In this document: piece by piece, positions 44,025 to 51,618 of the stretch | How positions within the stretch are numbered: the first letter of the stretch is position 1 | How the letters are laid out: the number at the start of each line of letters is the position of its first letter | NCBI RefSeq assembly: GCF_900239345.1 | Contig: NZ_OESZ01000046.1 | Coordinates: 1 to 64,000, forward strand | Direction of reading: 5' to 3' | DNA: 64,000 bases | DNA from: Tenacibaculum dicentrarchi | Lineage (GTDB): Bacteria > Bacteroidota > Bacteroidia > Flavobacteriales > Flavobacteriaceae | The notes under the pieces: generated by a model | What the model was told of the DNA's origin: nothing | Databases searched by the model: none | Seen by the model: only the letters and a program-made list of their open reading frames with translations | Made by a program: the position numbers and the translations under genes

Positions 44025-44657
44025 TTACTCGATTACGGTTACTAATTCATCCATCGGTTTTCTTACTTTTACTAAGTTTACCAACCAATCTTTGTCTTCG
44101 GCTCTGTATCCGATAGGCAATAAAACAGCACTGCGTAATCCTTTTTCACGTAAGTTTAAAATTTTATCAACTGCTGTAGGATCAAAACCTTCTACAGGTG
44201 TCGCATCAACTTTTTCGTAAGCGGCGGCTGTAATTGCTTGAGAAAATGCAATATATGCTTGTTTTGCTGCATGATTAAAATTCTCTTCGGCATCTTTCTG
44301 CGGATAAGAGCTTAATAACATCTGACGGTAATTTTCCCAACCTTCGTTTTTAAAACCACGTATTTCGTTTGTTAAATCGAACATATGATTAATTCTATCT
44401 TCGGTATAGGTATCCCAAGCAGCGAAAACAAGTAGGTGAGAGCAGTCAGTAATTACCGATTGATTCCAAGCGATTGGTTTAATTTGTTCTTTTATTTCCT
44501 GATTTTTAATCACGAAAATTTCGAAAGGTTGTAATCCGCTTGATGTTGGTGCTAAGCGTGCTGCCTCTAAGATGCGTGTTGTTTTTTCTTCGGATACTTT
44601 TTTACCGTTCATTGCTTTAGCGGCATATCTCCATTTTAATTTGTCTAATAATTCCAT
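44025..44657 (-). CDS. NAD(P)H-dependent nitroreductase family protein
   Basis: A 210-residue FMN flavoprotein of the NfsB-like family. The N-terminus LKWRYAAKAMNGKKVSEEKT is the Arg/Lys FMN-phosphate region, ARLAPTSSGLQPFEIFVI follows, then AYIAFSQAITAA and the C-terminal LREKGLRSAVLLPIGYRAEDKDW. It reduces nitro compounds or quinones with NAD(P)H. The TetR gene lies 111 bases upstream in the same orientation and is a likely regulator, inferred from position only. Confidence 0.93.
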   Translation of the reverse strand: MELLDKLKWRYAAKAMNGKKVSEEKTTRILEAARLAPTSSGLQPFEIFVIKNQEIKEQIKPIAWNQSVITDCSHLLVFAAWDTYTEDRINHMFDLTNEIRGFKNEGWENYRQMLLSSYPQKDAEENFNHAAKQAYIAFSQAITAAAYEKVDATPVEGFDPTAVDKILNLREKGLRSAVLLPIGYRAEDKDWLVNLVKVRKPMDELVTVIE

Positions 44658-44768
44658 AATACTTGCTTTTTTTATGTTGTTATATTCTATGTTGTTGGCT
44701 TGAGGGAAGGGAAACTGTAAGTGTTGAGGTAATATAAAAGTTGAACTAATAAAACAGGGGTATTTAAT

Positions 44769-45362
44769 TTATATTTTGCAAACCTTGATACTATTCCAAG
44801 CAGATTGATACGCTTCTTCAATATGAGTTTCATCCAAGGTAAAAACACCTCGTTTTTGAGAAATCATTAAAAAAGACAGTGGATTAATTGCGTAGGCATA
44901 TAATATATAATCGGACATTGGCTTGATAATGCCTTCTTTTTTACCACGATTCCAAAGATCGAGTAGTGGTTGTAAATGCTTGATTCCTTCTTGACGACTT
45001 GCTTCATCAATTACGGGAGTATTGTCGCATTGTGCTAAAAACATCGCATTTTCACACTCTTTTAGTTTAAATTCGGCAATACGTTTCCAAATTATTTTAA
45101 AGCCTTCTTCCACAGAAATAGAAAGATTGTTATTATAAGTTGCAAAAGCATAATCGGTATATTTTGATTTTACTTCGATATAGGTTTGATTTACCAAATC
45201 TTGCTTACTTTCAAAATATAAATAAATGGTTGCTGGAGATACTTTTGCCATTTTTGCAATTTTACTCATCGGTGTTGCATGAAAACCATTATTATTAACC
45301 AATTCGATAGTTGCTTTTACAAGTGCATTTCGTTTATCAATGCTTTTTTGAAGTTTTGCCAT
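44769..45362 (-). CDS. TetR/AcrR-family transcriptional regulator
   Basis: A 197-residue repressor. The N-terminal HTH (about 9-55) reads RNALVKATIELVNNNGFHATPMSKIAKMAKVSPATIYLYFESKQDLV. The C-terminal ligand-binding part (about 75-195) is helical and not conserved. It is followed by the nitroreductase and preceded by a promoter carrying a palindrome between the two promoter boxes, so it is probably autoregulated and may control the downstream redox genes. Confidence 0.93.
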   Translation of the reverse strand: MAKLQKSIDKRNALVKATIELVNNNGFHATPMSKIAKMAKVSPATIYLYFESKQDLVNQTYIEVKSKYTDYAFATYNNNLSISVEEGFKIIWKRIAEFKLKECENAMFLAQCDNTPVIDEASRQEGIKHLQPLLDLWNRGKKEGIIKPMSDYILYAYAINPLSFLMISQKRGVFTLDETHIEEAYQSAWNSIKVCKI

Positions 45363-45382
45363 AATTTATTTTAAATCTGATA

Positions 45383-45413
45383 CAAAGATATCTAATAAAA
45401 ATGAATGTTCATT
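45383..45413 (-). promoter_or_regulatory. tetR promoter with palindromic operator
   Basis: TATCTTTG on the minus strand at 45383-45390. aatgaatgttcatt at 45400-45413 is a perfect 6-bp inverted repeat around a TG centre, within the spacer between the -7 and the expected -33. This is the typical layout for TetR autorepression. Confidence 0.65.
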
Positions 45414-45473
45414 CTTTTTTGTTAGTTTTTATTTTTAATGTTGTTAACTTAGATAAATTTAGATTAATGGAAC

Positions 45474-45481
45474 TATATTTG
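45474..45481 (+). promoter_or_regulatory. cspA -7 box
   Basis: TATATTTG, about 42 bases before the ATG; the leader is short and A/T-rich. Confidence 0.5.
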
Positions 45482-45522
45482 CAGTATTACTAATAATAGT
45501 AACAATTATAATTTACATTACA

Positions 45523-45714
45523 ATGAATACAGGAATAGTAAAATTTTTCAACGATACTAAAGGATTTGGGTTTATTACAGAAGAAGGTGTTGAAAAAGAC
45601 CACTTTGTACACATCTCAGGTTTAATCGATGAGATTAGAGAAGGTGACCAAGTTGAATTTGACTTAGAAGAAGGTAAAAAAGGTCCTAACGCAGTAAATG
45701 TAAAAGTGATCTAA
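45523..45714 (+). CDS. cspA: Cold-shock protein (CspA family)
   Basis: A 63-residue single cold-shock domain with RNP1 KGFGFIT, RNP2 DHFVHISG and EEGKKGPNAVNVKV. It is a nucleic-acid chaperone that melts RNA secondary structure. Length and motifs are canonical. The short leader has no obvious cold-box, so temperature control is not shown by the sequence. A terminator follows. Confidence 0.96.
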   Translation: MNTGIVKFFNDTKGFGFITEEGVEKDHFVHISGLIDEIREGDQVEFDLEEGKKGPNAVNVKVI

Positions 45715-45731
45715 GTAGTCCATATATTTTT

Positions 45732-45766
45732 AAAAAACCTCATCATAAAATGATGAGGTTTTTTTT
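45732..45766. terminator. Bidirectional terminator after cspA
   Basis: A 14-bp stem aaaaaacctcatca / tgatgaggtttttt with a 5-base loop, convergent with the Lrp gene. Confidence 0.92.
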
Positions 45767-45768
45767 AT

Positions 45769-46230
45769 TTATAAATGATATTCCGTTTTATCCATTATTT
45801 CTTTAAGGACAAAATAACTTTCTAAAACACCAATATTGTCAATTTTCGATAGTTTTAAGCGAACAAAATCGTGGTAATCTTCTAGGTCATTTAGGTTTAT
45901 CTGTAGAAAAAAATCTACTTTTCCTGCCATGTGATAACATTTCTGAACTTCTTTTAATTCTTTTACTTGCGCTTCAAATTTATCAATAAAACCTTCGTCA
46001 TGACATCGGAGCGATACCATACAAATAGCCGTTACTGGCATTTGTATGCGTTTTTTATCTAAAATAGCAACATAATTTTTAATTACACCTGTTTTTTCTA
46101 AGCGCTTAATTCGTTCATAAATAGGAGAGATGGTTAAATTTAATTTTTCAGAAATTTCTTTGGCGGTTTTCTTACAGTCTTCTTGTAAAATTCGCAATAT
46201 TTTTAGATCGATAGCATCTAGTTTTATCAT
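45769..46230 (-). CDS. Lrp/AsnC-family regulator beside threonine dehydrogenase
   Basis: A 153-residue protein. HTH_AsnC domain (about 4-62): LDAIDLKILRILQEDCKKTAKEISEKLNLTISPIYERIKRLEKTGVI. RAM-like ligand-sensing domain (about 70-150). It is divergent from the L-threonine dehydrogenase, and phased operator-like repeats fill the region between, so it probably controls that gene in response to an amino acid. The effector is unknown. Confidence 0.92.
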   Translation of the reverse strand: MIKLDAIDLKILRILQEDCKKTAKEISEKLNLTISPIYERIKRLEKTGVIKNYVAILDKKRIQMPVTAICMVSLRCHDEGFIDKFEAQVKELKEVQKCYHMAGKVDFFLQINLNDLEDYHDFVRLKLSKIDNIGVLESYFVLKEIMDKTEYHL

Positions 46231-46277
46231 TTTATAAATTAATTAATTTGATTGATGAGGTTTGGTTTGCCGTTAAA

Positions 46278-46413
46278 ATCACTTTTTAAAAGTGATAAAA
46301 CTCTTTTTAAAAGTGATAAAATTGGCTTATTGTATTTTAAAAAGTTAAAATTACTTATTTTTTATCAAAATAAAGTGTTTATTACTTTTAAAGTGCCAAT
46401 CAATGTATTTTTG
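46278..46413 (+). promoter_or_regulatory. Operator array and promoter for threonine dehydrogenase
   Basis: ATCACTTTT-T-AAAAGTGAT at 46278-46296 is a perfect 9-bp inverted repeat around one base. ctttttaaaagtgataaaa occurs twice (46282-46300 and 46303-46321), 21 bases apart, two helical turns. A weaker attacttttaaagtg lies at 46381-46395, where the -33 should be, and TATTTTTG is the -7 at 46406-46413. This suits an Lrp-type multimer. Confidence 0.65.
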
Positions 46414-46448
46414 TAGGAAATAAAAAGATTAAAAATCGTATAAATAAG

Positions 46449-47378
46449 ATGAAAATATTAGTTACAGGAGCAGGAGGACAATTAGGTACGGTATTAACAA
46501 AGTCTTTAAAAGAGAAGTACGGTAAAGAGGCGGTAATAGCTTCAGATATTCGTACAATAGCAAATTATAGCGGAATTTTTGAAATATTAGATGCTACTAG
46601 CGAAATTGATTTAGCTAACATTGTAGTAAAACATAAGGTTACTCAAATATATCATTTAGCAGCAATATTATCTGCTAACGGCGAAAAGAATCCTATTCAA
46701 ACTTGGGATATCAACTTAAAATCGCTTTTTAGTGTTTTAGAGGTTTCTGTAAAACATAAATTAGATAAAGTATTTTTCCCTAGTTCAATAGCTGTTTACG
46801 GACTTAGCGCACCAAAAATAGACACAAAACAAGATGCGTATTTAGATCCTACAACTGTTTATGGAATCAGTAAGGCAGCTGGTGAAAACTGGGCGCAGTA
46901 TTATTTTTTAAGATATGGTTTAGACGTACGTTCTATAAGATATCCTGGTGTTATTGGGTATCAATCTTTACCTGGTGGTGGAACTACCGATTATGCTGTT
47001 GATATTTATCATAAATCCATCAAAAACGAATCTTTTACTTGTTATTTAAACGAAGAAGCTTGTTTACCGATGATTTATATTGATGATGCTATTAGAGCTA
47101 CTTTAGAGCTAATGGAAGCACCAAAAGAAGCCGTAAAAATAAGAACATCGTATAATTTAGCAGGAGTAAGTTTTACTCCTGGAGAAATTGCAGATTCAAT
47201 AAAAGAGTGGTATCCTAATTTCAAAGTAAGTTATAAACCTGATTTCAGACAAGCAATTGCCGATTCTTGGCCTAAATCTATTAATGATGACGCTGCGAGA
47301 GAAGATTGGGGTTGGAAACCAAACTACTCTTTAAAAGAAATGACTAAAGAGATGATTACTCAGTTAAAGAAGCAATAA
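46449..47378 (+). CDS. L-threonine 3-dehydrogenase, SDR/epimerase type
   Basis: A 309-residue NAD-dependent extended SDR that oxidises threonine to 2-amino-3-ketobutyrate, as in the enzyme known from Flavobacterium frigidimaris. NAD motif GAGGQLG (7-13), IYHLAAILSANGEKNP, FPSSIAVYG, catalytic VYGISKAAG (Y138, K142), IRYPGVIGYQ and GGGTTDYAVDIY, then the C-terminal DSWPKSINDDAAREDWGW. It is not a zinc-type TDH. It is distinct from UDP-sugar epimerases by these last motifs. Regulated probably by the divergent Lrp. Confidence 0.92.
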   Translation: MKILVTGAGGQLGTVLTKSLKEKYGKEAVIASDIRTIANYSGIFEILDATSEIDLANIVVKHKVTQIYHLAAILSANGEKNPIQTWDINLKSLFSVLEVSVKHKLDKVFFPSSIAVYGLSAPKIDTKQDAYLDPTTVYGISKAAGENWAQYYFLRYGLDVRSIRYPGVIGYQSLPGGGTTDYAVDIYHKSIKNESFTCYLNEEACLPMIYIDDAIRATLELMEAPKEAVKIRTSYNLAGVSFTPGEIADSIKEWYPNFKVSYKPDFRQAIADSWPKSINDDAAREDWGWKPNYSLKEMTKEMITQLKKQ

Positions 47379-47414
47379 TACTTTCTTTTTAATTCCCTTT
47401 TAATTCCCCTAGAC

Positions 47415-47452
47415 AAAAAAGACTATCTACGCAATGTAAATAGTCTTTTTTT
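47415..47452. terminator. Bidirectional terminator after threonine dehydrogenase
   Basis: A stem of aaaaaagactat / atagtctttttt with a 13-base loop and T run. Confidence 0.85.
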
Positions 47453-47471
47453 ATATCAATATAATGATTTT

Positions 47472-48083
47472 TTAAGCCTTAATTACTTTCGCATACTGCA
47501 TAAAATAATCTTCAAAACGCTTTATAGTAGGTGTCATTTTATCGGCATATAAAACAAACTGACATTTATTAACACTCTGTGTAATTGCCATTAAAGCCGC
47601 ATAAGCAGTGTTGTTTTTTAAGAATTGCGCATCATCAATACTAAAAATCATTAATTGAGACGGGCTTATTCCGTTTAATAGAAATAATTTATTCATTCTT
47701 TTAGGTGTAGAGATAAGAATATCAACACCTTCAAAAATTTCTGATTTCTGTGTATCTACATGAAGCGCTTCATCGGCAACATAAACACGTATTGATTTAT
47801 ACCTAGTGTATGGTAAAAAGGCGTTATATACTTCTAAAGCTCTTTCGTTATCTTCAACAAGAACAAAGGCTCTAGGGCTAGTGCCAATATCAGTGAATTT
47901 TAATTTATGTAAGGTTGTAAGTACAAGTGTTGTTGTTTTTCCGCTACCTTGATCGCCTATACAATAAACATTTGCACCGCTTTTAATAGCAGGAATACTC
48001 TTTTTTTGTAAAGGTGTAGGAGTCGTTATTTCTAGTGATTCTAATTTTTCTTTAATTTCTGAATTTAATTTTTTAAAAGGCAT
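47472..48083 (-). CDS. Single-RecA-domain DEAD/DEAH helicase-like protein
   Basis: A 203-residue protein that stops after the first RecA domain. Q-motif-like TPTPLQKKSIPAIKSG, Walker A GDQGSGKT (about 43-50), LVEDNERALEVYNAF, ISTPKRMNKLF and a motif II that reads DDAQ instead of DEAD; no second RecA domain follows. Without domain 2, helicase activity is unlikely. Similar short proteins occur widely in flavobacteria, so this is a lineage-specific protein rather than a fresh truncation. TATCTTTG at 48134-48141 is a probable -7 box. Confidence 0.85.
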   Translation of the reverse strand: MPFKKLNSEIKEKLESLEITTPTPLQKKSIPAIKSGANVYCIGDQGSGKTTTLVLTTLHKLKFTDIGTSPRAFVLVEDNERALEVYNAFLPYTRYKSIRVYVADEALHVDTQKSEIFEGVDILISTPKRMNKLFLLNGISPSQLMIFSIDDAQFLKNNTAYAALMAITQSVNKCQFVLYADKMTPTIKRFEDYFMQYAKVIKA

Positions 48084-48133
48084 AAGGTTAATGAAATAAC
48101 TGTTTTAACGTGAATAAAAGGAATAATAAGCCA

Positions 48134-48141
48134 CAAAGATA
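48134..48141 (-). promoter_or_regulatory. Half-helicase gene -7 box
   Basis: TATCTTTG on the minus strand, about 50 bases before the ATG. Confidence 0.45.
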
Positions 48142-48289
48142 CAATTAAATTAAAATTTTTAATCGCCTTAGGGGCTGTTTAAAAATAAACAAAGACTAGC
48201 TGTGCTGATTTATTTATTAATTATTGATGATAAAGAGAATATTGACAAATTGAGTTGATAAACAAACGTTAAAAGTAACTACTAACAGT

Positions 48290-48328
48290 AACAGACCTCA
48301 CAGGTTTTAAAAACCTGTGAGGTCTGTT
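48290..48328. repeat. Perfect 19-bp-arm palindrome (CAGACCTCACAGG type)
   Basis: aacagacctcacaggtttt at 48290-48308 and its exact reverse complement at 48310-48328 around one A. It matches a type of short palindromic repeat that I recall as common in Bacteroidota genomes. Confidence 0.8.
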
Positions 48329-48606
48329 AAGTAATAAAACTAGGAGCAAAGGAGTTTTTTTTATTTATTATTTATTATATTTTTTTGCGCGATAGTGATG
48401 ATAACAGAAGAACTGAAAACTGAATAAAAATTCGTTCTGGATAAAACATATATATATGTTTGGTTATGTTGATGATATATTTATTTTGAGATTTAGAGTT
48501 TTTGAGAAAAAAAAACCAAACCATCAGATCAGAATCAGCAGCACCAGCACAATTTTTTATTTAAAAAAACAAACAAACAAACCATACACAAACACAATCA
48601 TATCAT

Positions 48607-48685
48607 AAGTAAATAAGTAAATAAGTAAATAAGTAAATAAGTAAATAAGTAAATAAGTAAATAAGTAAATAAGTAAATAAGTAAA
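48607..48685. repeat. Microsatellite, 8-bp unit AAGTAAAT, about 9.9 copies
   Basis: Nine perfect units from 48607 to 48678 and a final partial one. The plus strand has stops in the repeat; the minus strand is open in all units. Confidence 0.95.
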
Positions 48686-48716
48686 AAGTAAATAATAAGT
48701 AAAAATAAACATAAAA

Positions 48717-48847
48717 AGTAAGAAAGTAAGAAAGTAAGAAAGTAAGAAAGTAAGAAAGTAAGAAAGTAAGAAAGTAAGAAAGTAAGAAAGTAAGAAAGTA
48801 AGAAAGTAAGAAAGTAAGAAAGTAAGAAAGTAAGAAAGTAAGAAAGT
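48717..48847. repeat. Microsatellite, 8-bp unit AGTAAGAA, about 16.4 copies
   Basis: Sixteen perfect units from 48717 to 48844 plus agt. The unit shares AGTAA with the first array. Perfect identity implies recent expansion by slippage. Confidence 0.95.
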
Positions 48848-49215
48848 TAAGTGTCGGTCGTCCTATAATTAATATTATGTTAAATAGAATGAGAGTTTTT
48901 ATTATATTTATATCTTTTCATGTTTTATAACCTATCTATCTTTTCCCTCTTTCCTTTTCCTTATTATTATATTGCATTGCACTGGACGACTGTTGTTGTT
49001 GTTTTTTATTTTCTTCGTTTTTATTTATAAGTGGTGATTTTAGAAAATTCGAAATCGTATTATTTCAGGTTTCAGGGTTTTGCCTTTTTCCATTTTTTTA
49101 TACCTGTCCTGTCTATCATTAAAACAAAAGCTTTTATTTTTTTGCGCTTGCTTTTCTTATTTAAATGATTATTTTACTTTTTTTAATTCAAGTAATAAAT
49201 AAAACAACTATACCC

Positions 49216-49920
49216 ATGAGCCTTACTGTTCTTTTTGAAGATGACTACATAATCTGTGTATCTAAACCGAACAACGTTGTTGTTCATCACGCCTACCACT
49301 CTAGAAATGTTTCTGAAGAAGAATCATTATTGCAATTGTTATTTAATCAATTTGGAGCTAAATTTTACCCAATACATCGTTTAGATAGAAAAACTTCAGG
49401 GATTATATTACTTGCAAAAGAAACGAAACACGTATCTAAGTTTCAAGAATTATTTACTACCAATAACGAAATTCAGAAAACATATTATGGAATTGTTAGA
49501 GGACATTCTCCTGAGCAAAAAATCATTGATTCACCAGTTAAAGGGCGTGATTCTGACGTTTATAAAGAAGCTGAAACACATTTAACAACAGTTGCAACAG
49601 TTGTTGTTGATATCCCTGTAAAACCTTATGATAGCTCACGATATAGCTTAATTGAAATAAAACCTACAACGGGCAGATTACATCAATTACGTATTCATAC
49701 AAATAAAATTAGCCATCCGCTTATTGGCGATCCTAAATACGGTGACAAAAACCATAATACGATGTTTATTGATAATTTTAATTGCGAAAATCTATTTTTA
49801 CACGCCTACTCTCTTGAATTTACACATCCTTTTTCAAAAGAAAAACTAGTGATAAAAGCAAGTTTCCCAAATGATTGGAATACTGTTTTTAAACGATTTG
49901 AATGGGCTTTAAGCAATTAG
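49216..49920 (+). CDS. RluA-family RNA pseudouridine synthase (TruC-like)
   Basis: A 234-residue enzyme from the ATG at 49216 (MSLTVLFEDDYIICVSKPNN); the frame extends 17 codons further to 49165 with hydrophobic residues unlike the family. The catalytic motif is PIHRLDRKTSGIILL with the nucleophile Asp. GRLHQLRIHTNKISHPLIGDPKYGD follows. No S4 domain precedes it, which with the size suggests TruC (tRNA pseudouridine 65) rather than RluC/D. Substrate not provable from sequence. Confidence 0.92.
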   Translation: MSLTVLFEDDYIICVSKPNNVVVHHAYHSRNVSEEESLLQLLFNQFGAKFYPIHRLDRKTSGIILLAKETKHVSKFQELFTTNNEIQKTYYGIVRGHSPEQKIIDSPVKGRDSDVYKEAETHLTTVATVVVDIPVKPYDSSRYSLIEIKPTTGRLHQLRIHTNKISHPLIGDPKYGDKNHNTMFIDNFNCENLFLHAYSLEFTHPFSKEKLVIKASFPNDWNTVFKRFEWALSN

Positions 49921-49954
49921 TTAGTGTTGGTTTTGAAGTTAATATGTGAGAATA

Positions 49955-49988
49955 AAAAAAGGGCTACATTTATATGTAGCCCTTTTTT
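49955..49988. terminator. Bidirectional terminator after the pseudouridine synthase
   Basis: A 15-bp stem aaaaaagggctacat / atgtagccctttttt with a 4-base loop and T run. Confidence 0.92.
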
Positions 49989-50011
49989 GTTTTAAATTAT
50001 AACTTTATAAT

Positions 50012-50491
50012 TTAAATGTCTTGAAAAATAGCGTGCATTAAACGTTTTTTGTCATTAATACTTTCTTCTAGAGAAATCATTGTTTCCGTACGATTAACCC
50101 CATTAATATCATCTATTCTGTAGATGATATCTTTAGCATCATTCGTGCTTTTAGCTCTTACCTTACAAAAGATATTGTATTTACCCGCAGTTACATAAGC
50201 AACTGTTACGTTCGGTATTAAGCGTAAGTTTTCTAAAACGTGTTGCGTCATAGACGACTTCTCTAAATATACCCCAACATGTGCTATGAAGGTGTATCCC
50301 ATTTTATCGTAATTCAAGGATAATGTTGAACCTTGAATAATGCCTTCATCTTCCATTTTCTTAACACGCACATGAATAGTACCAGCCGATACTAATAATT
50401 TCTTTGCAATGTCGGTAAAAGGTGTTCGGGCATTTTCGATTAAAATGTCTAAAATTTGATGATCAATTTCATCTAGTACAAACTTTTTCAT
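50012..50491 (-). CDS. Lrp/AsnC-family regulator
   Basis: 159 residues from the ATG at 50491 (MKKFVLDEIDHQILDILIENA), preferred over a GTG 8 codons upstream. HTH_AsnC: TPFTDIAKKLLVSAGTIHVRVKKMEDEGIIQGSTL (about 20-55). AsnC/RAM domain with GAHVGVYL-like AHVGVYLEKS and VTAGKYNIFCKVRAK. It lies 14 bases downstream of an M14 peptidase on the same strand, so it may be co-transcribed and may regulate amino acid or peptide use. Targets unknown. Confidence 0.92.
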   Translation of the reverse strand: MKKFVLDEIDHQILDILIENARTPFTDIAKKLLVSAGTIHVRVKKMEDEGIIQGSTLSLNYDKMGYTFIAHVGVYLEKSSMTQHVLENLRLIPNVTVAYVTAGKYNIFCKVRAKSTNDAKDIIYRIDDINGVNRTETMISLEESINDKKRLMHAIFQDI

Positions 50492-50529
50492 TCTTTTTTT
50501 TTCTGATAGTATCACTAAAATACAGTTTT

Positions 50530-51585
50530 TTAAAGTAATTCTTCTTTGTGTGCGATATTTGAAGATAAATCTCCTTCTTTTTCTTTCATTAAAGATAGTG
50601 CAAATTTACCGTTTTCTACTTTCTCTACATACTGAAAAGCCACATCTTTTTTATTTTTTTCTGATCGATAAATAACATCATAGAAGTTCTTGATATTGTT
50701 TGGAATAGAAAAGTAATCTAAATGTGATGTAAAGTTTTTTTCTGTAGCTACATGATAAATCCCCTGTAAAAGCGCGTAAAAATTGTATTTACGCACCGTT
50801 TCACGCTCATAATCGTCAGGATAATGCCCTGCTTCAATCAATATAGTGTTGTGCCCTAATTTTTGAAAATTATCCCCCGTCGCTGTTGGATAAAATTCAT
50901 CGGTATAGCGCCCAATATGATTTGGAATTAATTTTTGCAATAAAGCATTCATTGCTACAATTACATTCATGGTCTGCTCCCGTCCTTTTGTTAGTTTACG
51001 CGTAATTTCTTCGGATGGTGCTAAAAATGAAATCGTTGCGGGGTTTTTAGTTCCTTCTACACCAAAAATGGTTCGTTGGTCGTGCAGGTTAAAGCAAAAT
51101 TGAGGCTTTACAGTATCTAAAATTTCACGCAACAATTTACTTTCTTTGGCTTCTAAAGATACCGCATCCCTGTTTAAATCTACATCATTTGCATTTACAC
51201 GCGTGTATGCCTCAGCCCCATCAGGATTTAGCATTGGAATAATTGTAATATCGCAATTATTTAAAATTGAATTTACAATTTCAGTGTTTTTATAGGCTTT
51301 TATATACTTTAAGAAATCAAACACTGCTTTTGTTCCAGTACTTTCATTTCCGTGCATTTGACTCCAAATAAGTATTTTTATTTTTCCTGAACCTAATTTT
51401 AATTGATAAATAGCCCTACCTTGCTCCGATTCGCCTATTTTTTTCGATGCAATAGCAGTGTCTAAATCGTCATAAAGTGACTCAATATCATTCAAAGTAA
51501 TGTATCTGCCCGATATTTTACGTTGTTTTATTGTTGCTAAATAATTTTCTTCTAAAAAATCAGTATTTAATAAATTCATTTTCAA
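50530..51585 (-). CDS. M14-family zinc carboxypeptidase
   Basis: A 351-residue protein of the peptidase M14 fold. Zinc ligands: HGNES (His, Glu; about residues 78-82) and FNLHDQ (His). Also NPDGAEAYTRVNANDVDLNRDA (Asn-Arg substrate motif), and LIEAGHYPDDYERE near the C-terminal catalytic Glu. No signal peptide, so it is cytoplasmic, unlike most carboxypeptidases. It follows the class V aminotransferase by 33 bases and may cleave C-terminal residues from peptides or modify amino acid conjugates. Confidence 0.9.
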   Translation of the reverse strand: MKMNLLNTDFLEENYLATIKQRKISGRYITLNDIESLYDDLDTAIASKKIGESEQGRAIYQLKLGSGKIKILIWSQMHGNESTGTKAVFDFLKYIKAYKNTEIVNSILNNCDITIIPMLNPDGAEAYTRVNANDVDLNRDAVSLEAKESKLLREILDTVKPQFCFNLHDQRTIFGVEGTKNPATISFLAPSEEITRKLTKGREQTMNVIVAMNALLQKLIPNHIGRYTDEFYPTATGDNFQKLGHNTILIEAGHYPDDYERETVRKYNFYALLQGIYHVATEKNFTSHLDYFSIPNNIKNFYDVIYRSEKNKKDVAFQYVEKVENGKFALSLMKEKEGDLSSNIAHKEELL

Positions 51586-51618
51586 GCTCCAGTTTTTTTA
51601 TTACAAGATTGTCACAGT

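Larger units (their letters stand above)
48142..49164. other. Long non-coding stretch of simple sequence
   Basis: About 1 kb without a credible gene: a palindrome near 48290, AT-rich and CA-rich patches (cagcagcaccagcac and aaacaaacaaacaaac, near 48535-48590), two 8-bp microsatellites, and pyrimidine-rich DNA at about 48940-49020. Confidence 0.7.

Noticed and set aside
48607..48847. Tandem repeats as a possible CRISPR array
   Set aside because: Units are 8 bp with no spacers and no cas genes nearby; they are microsatellites.
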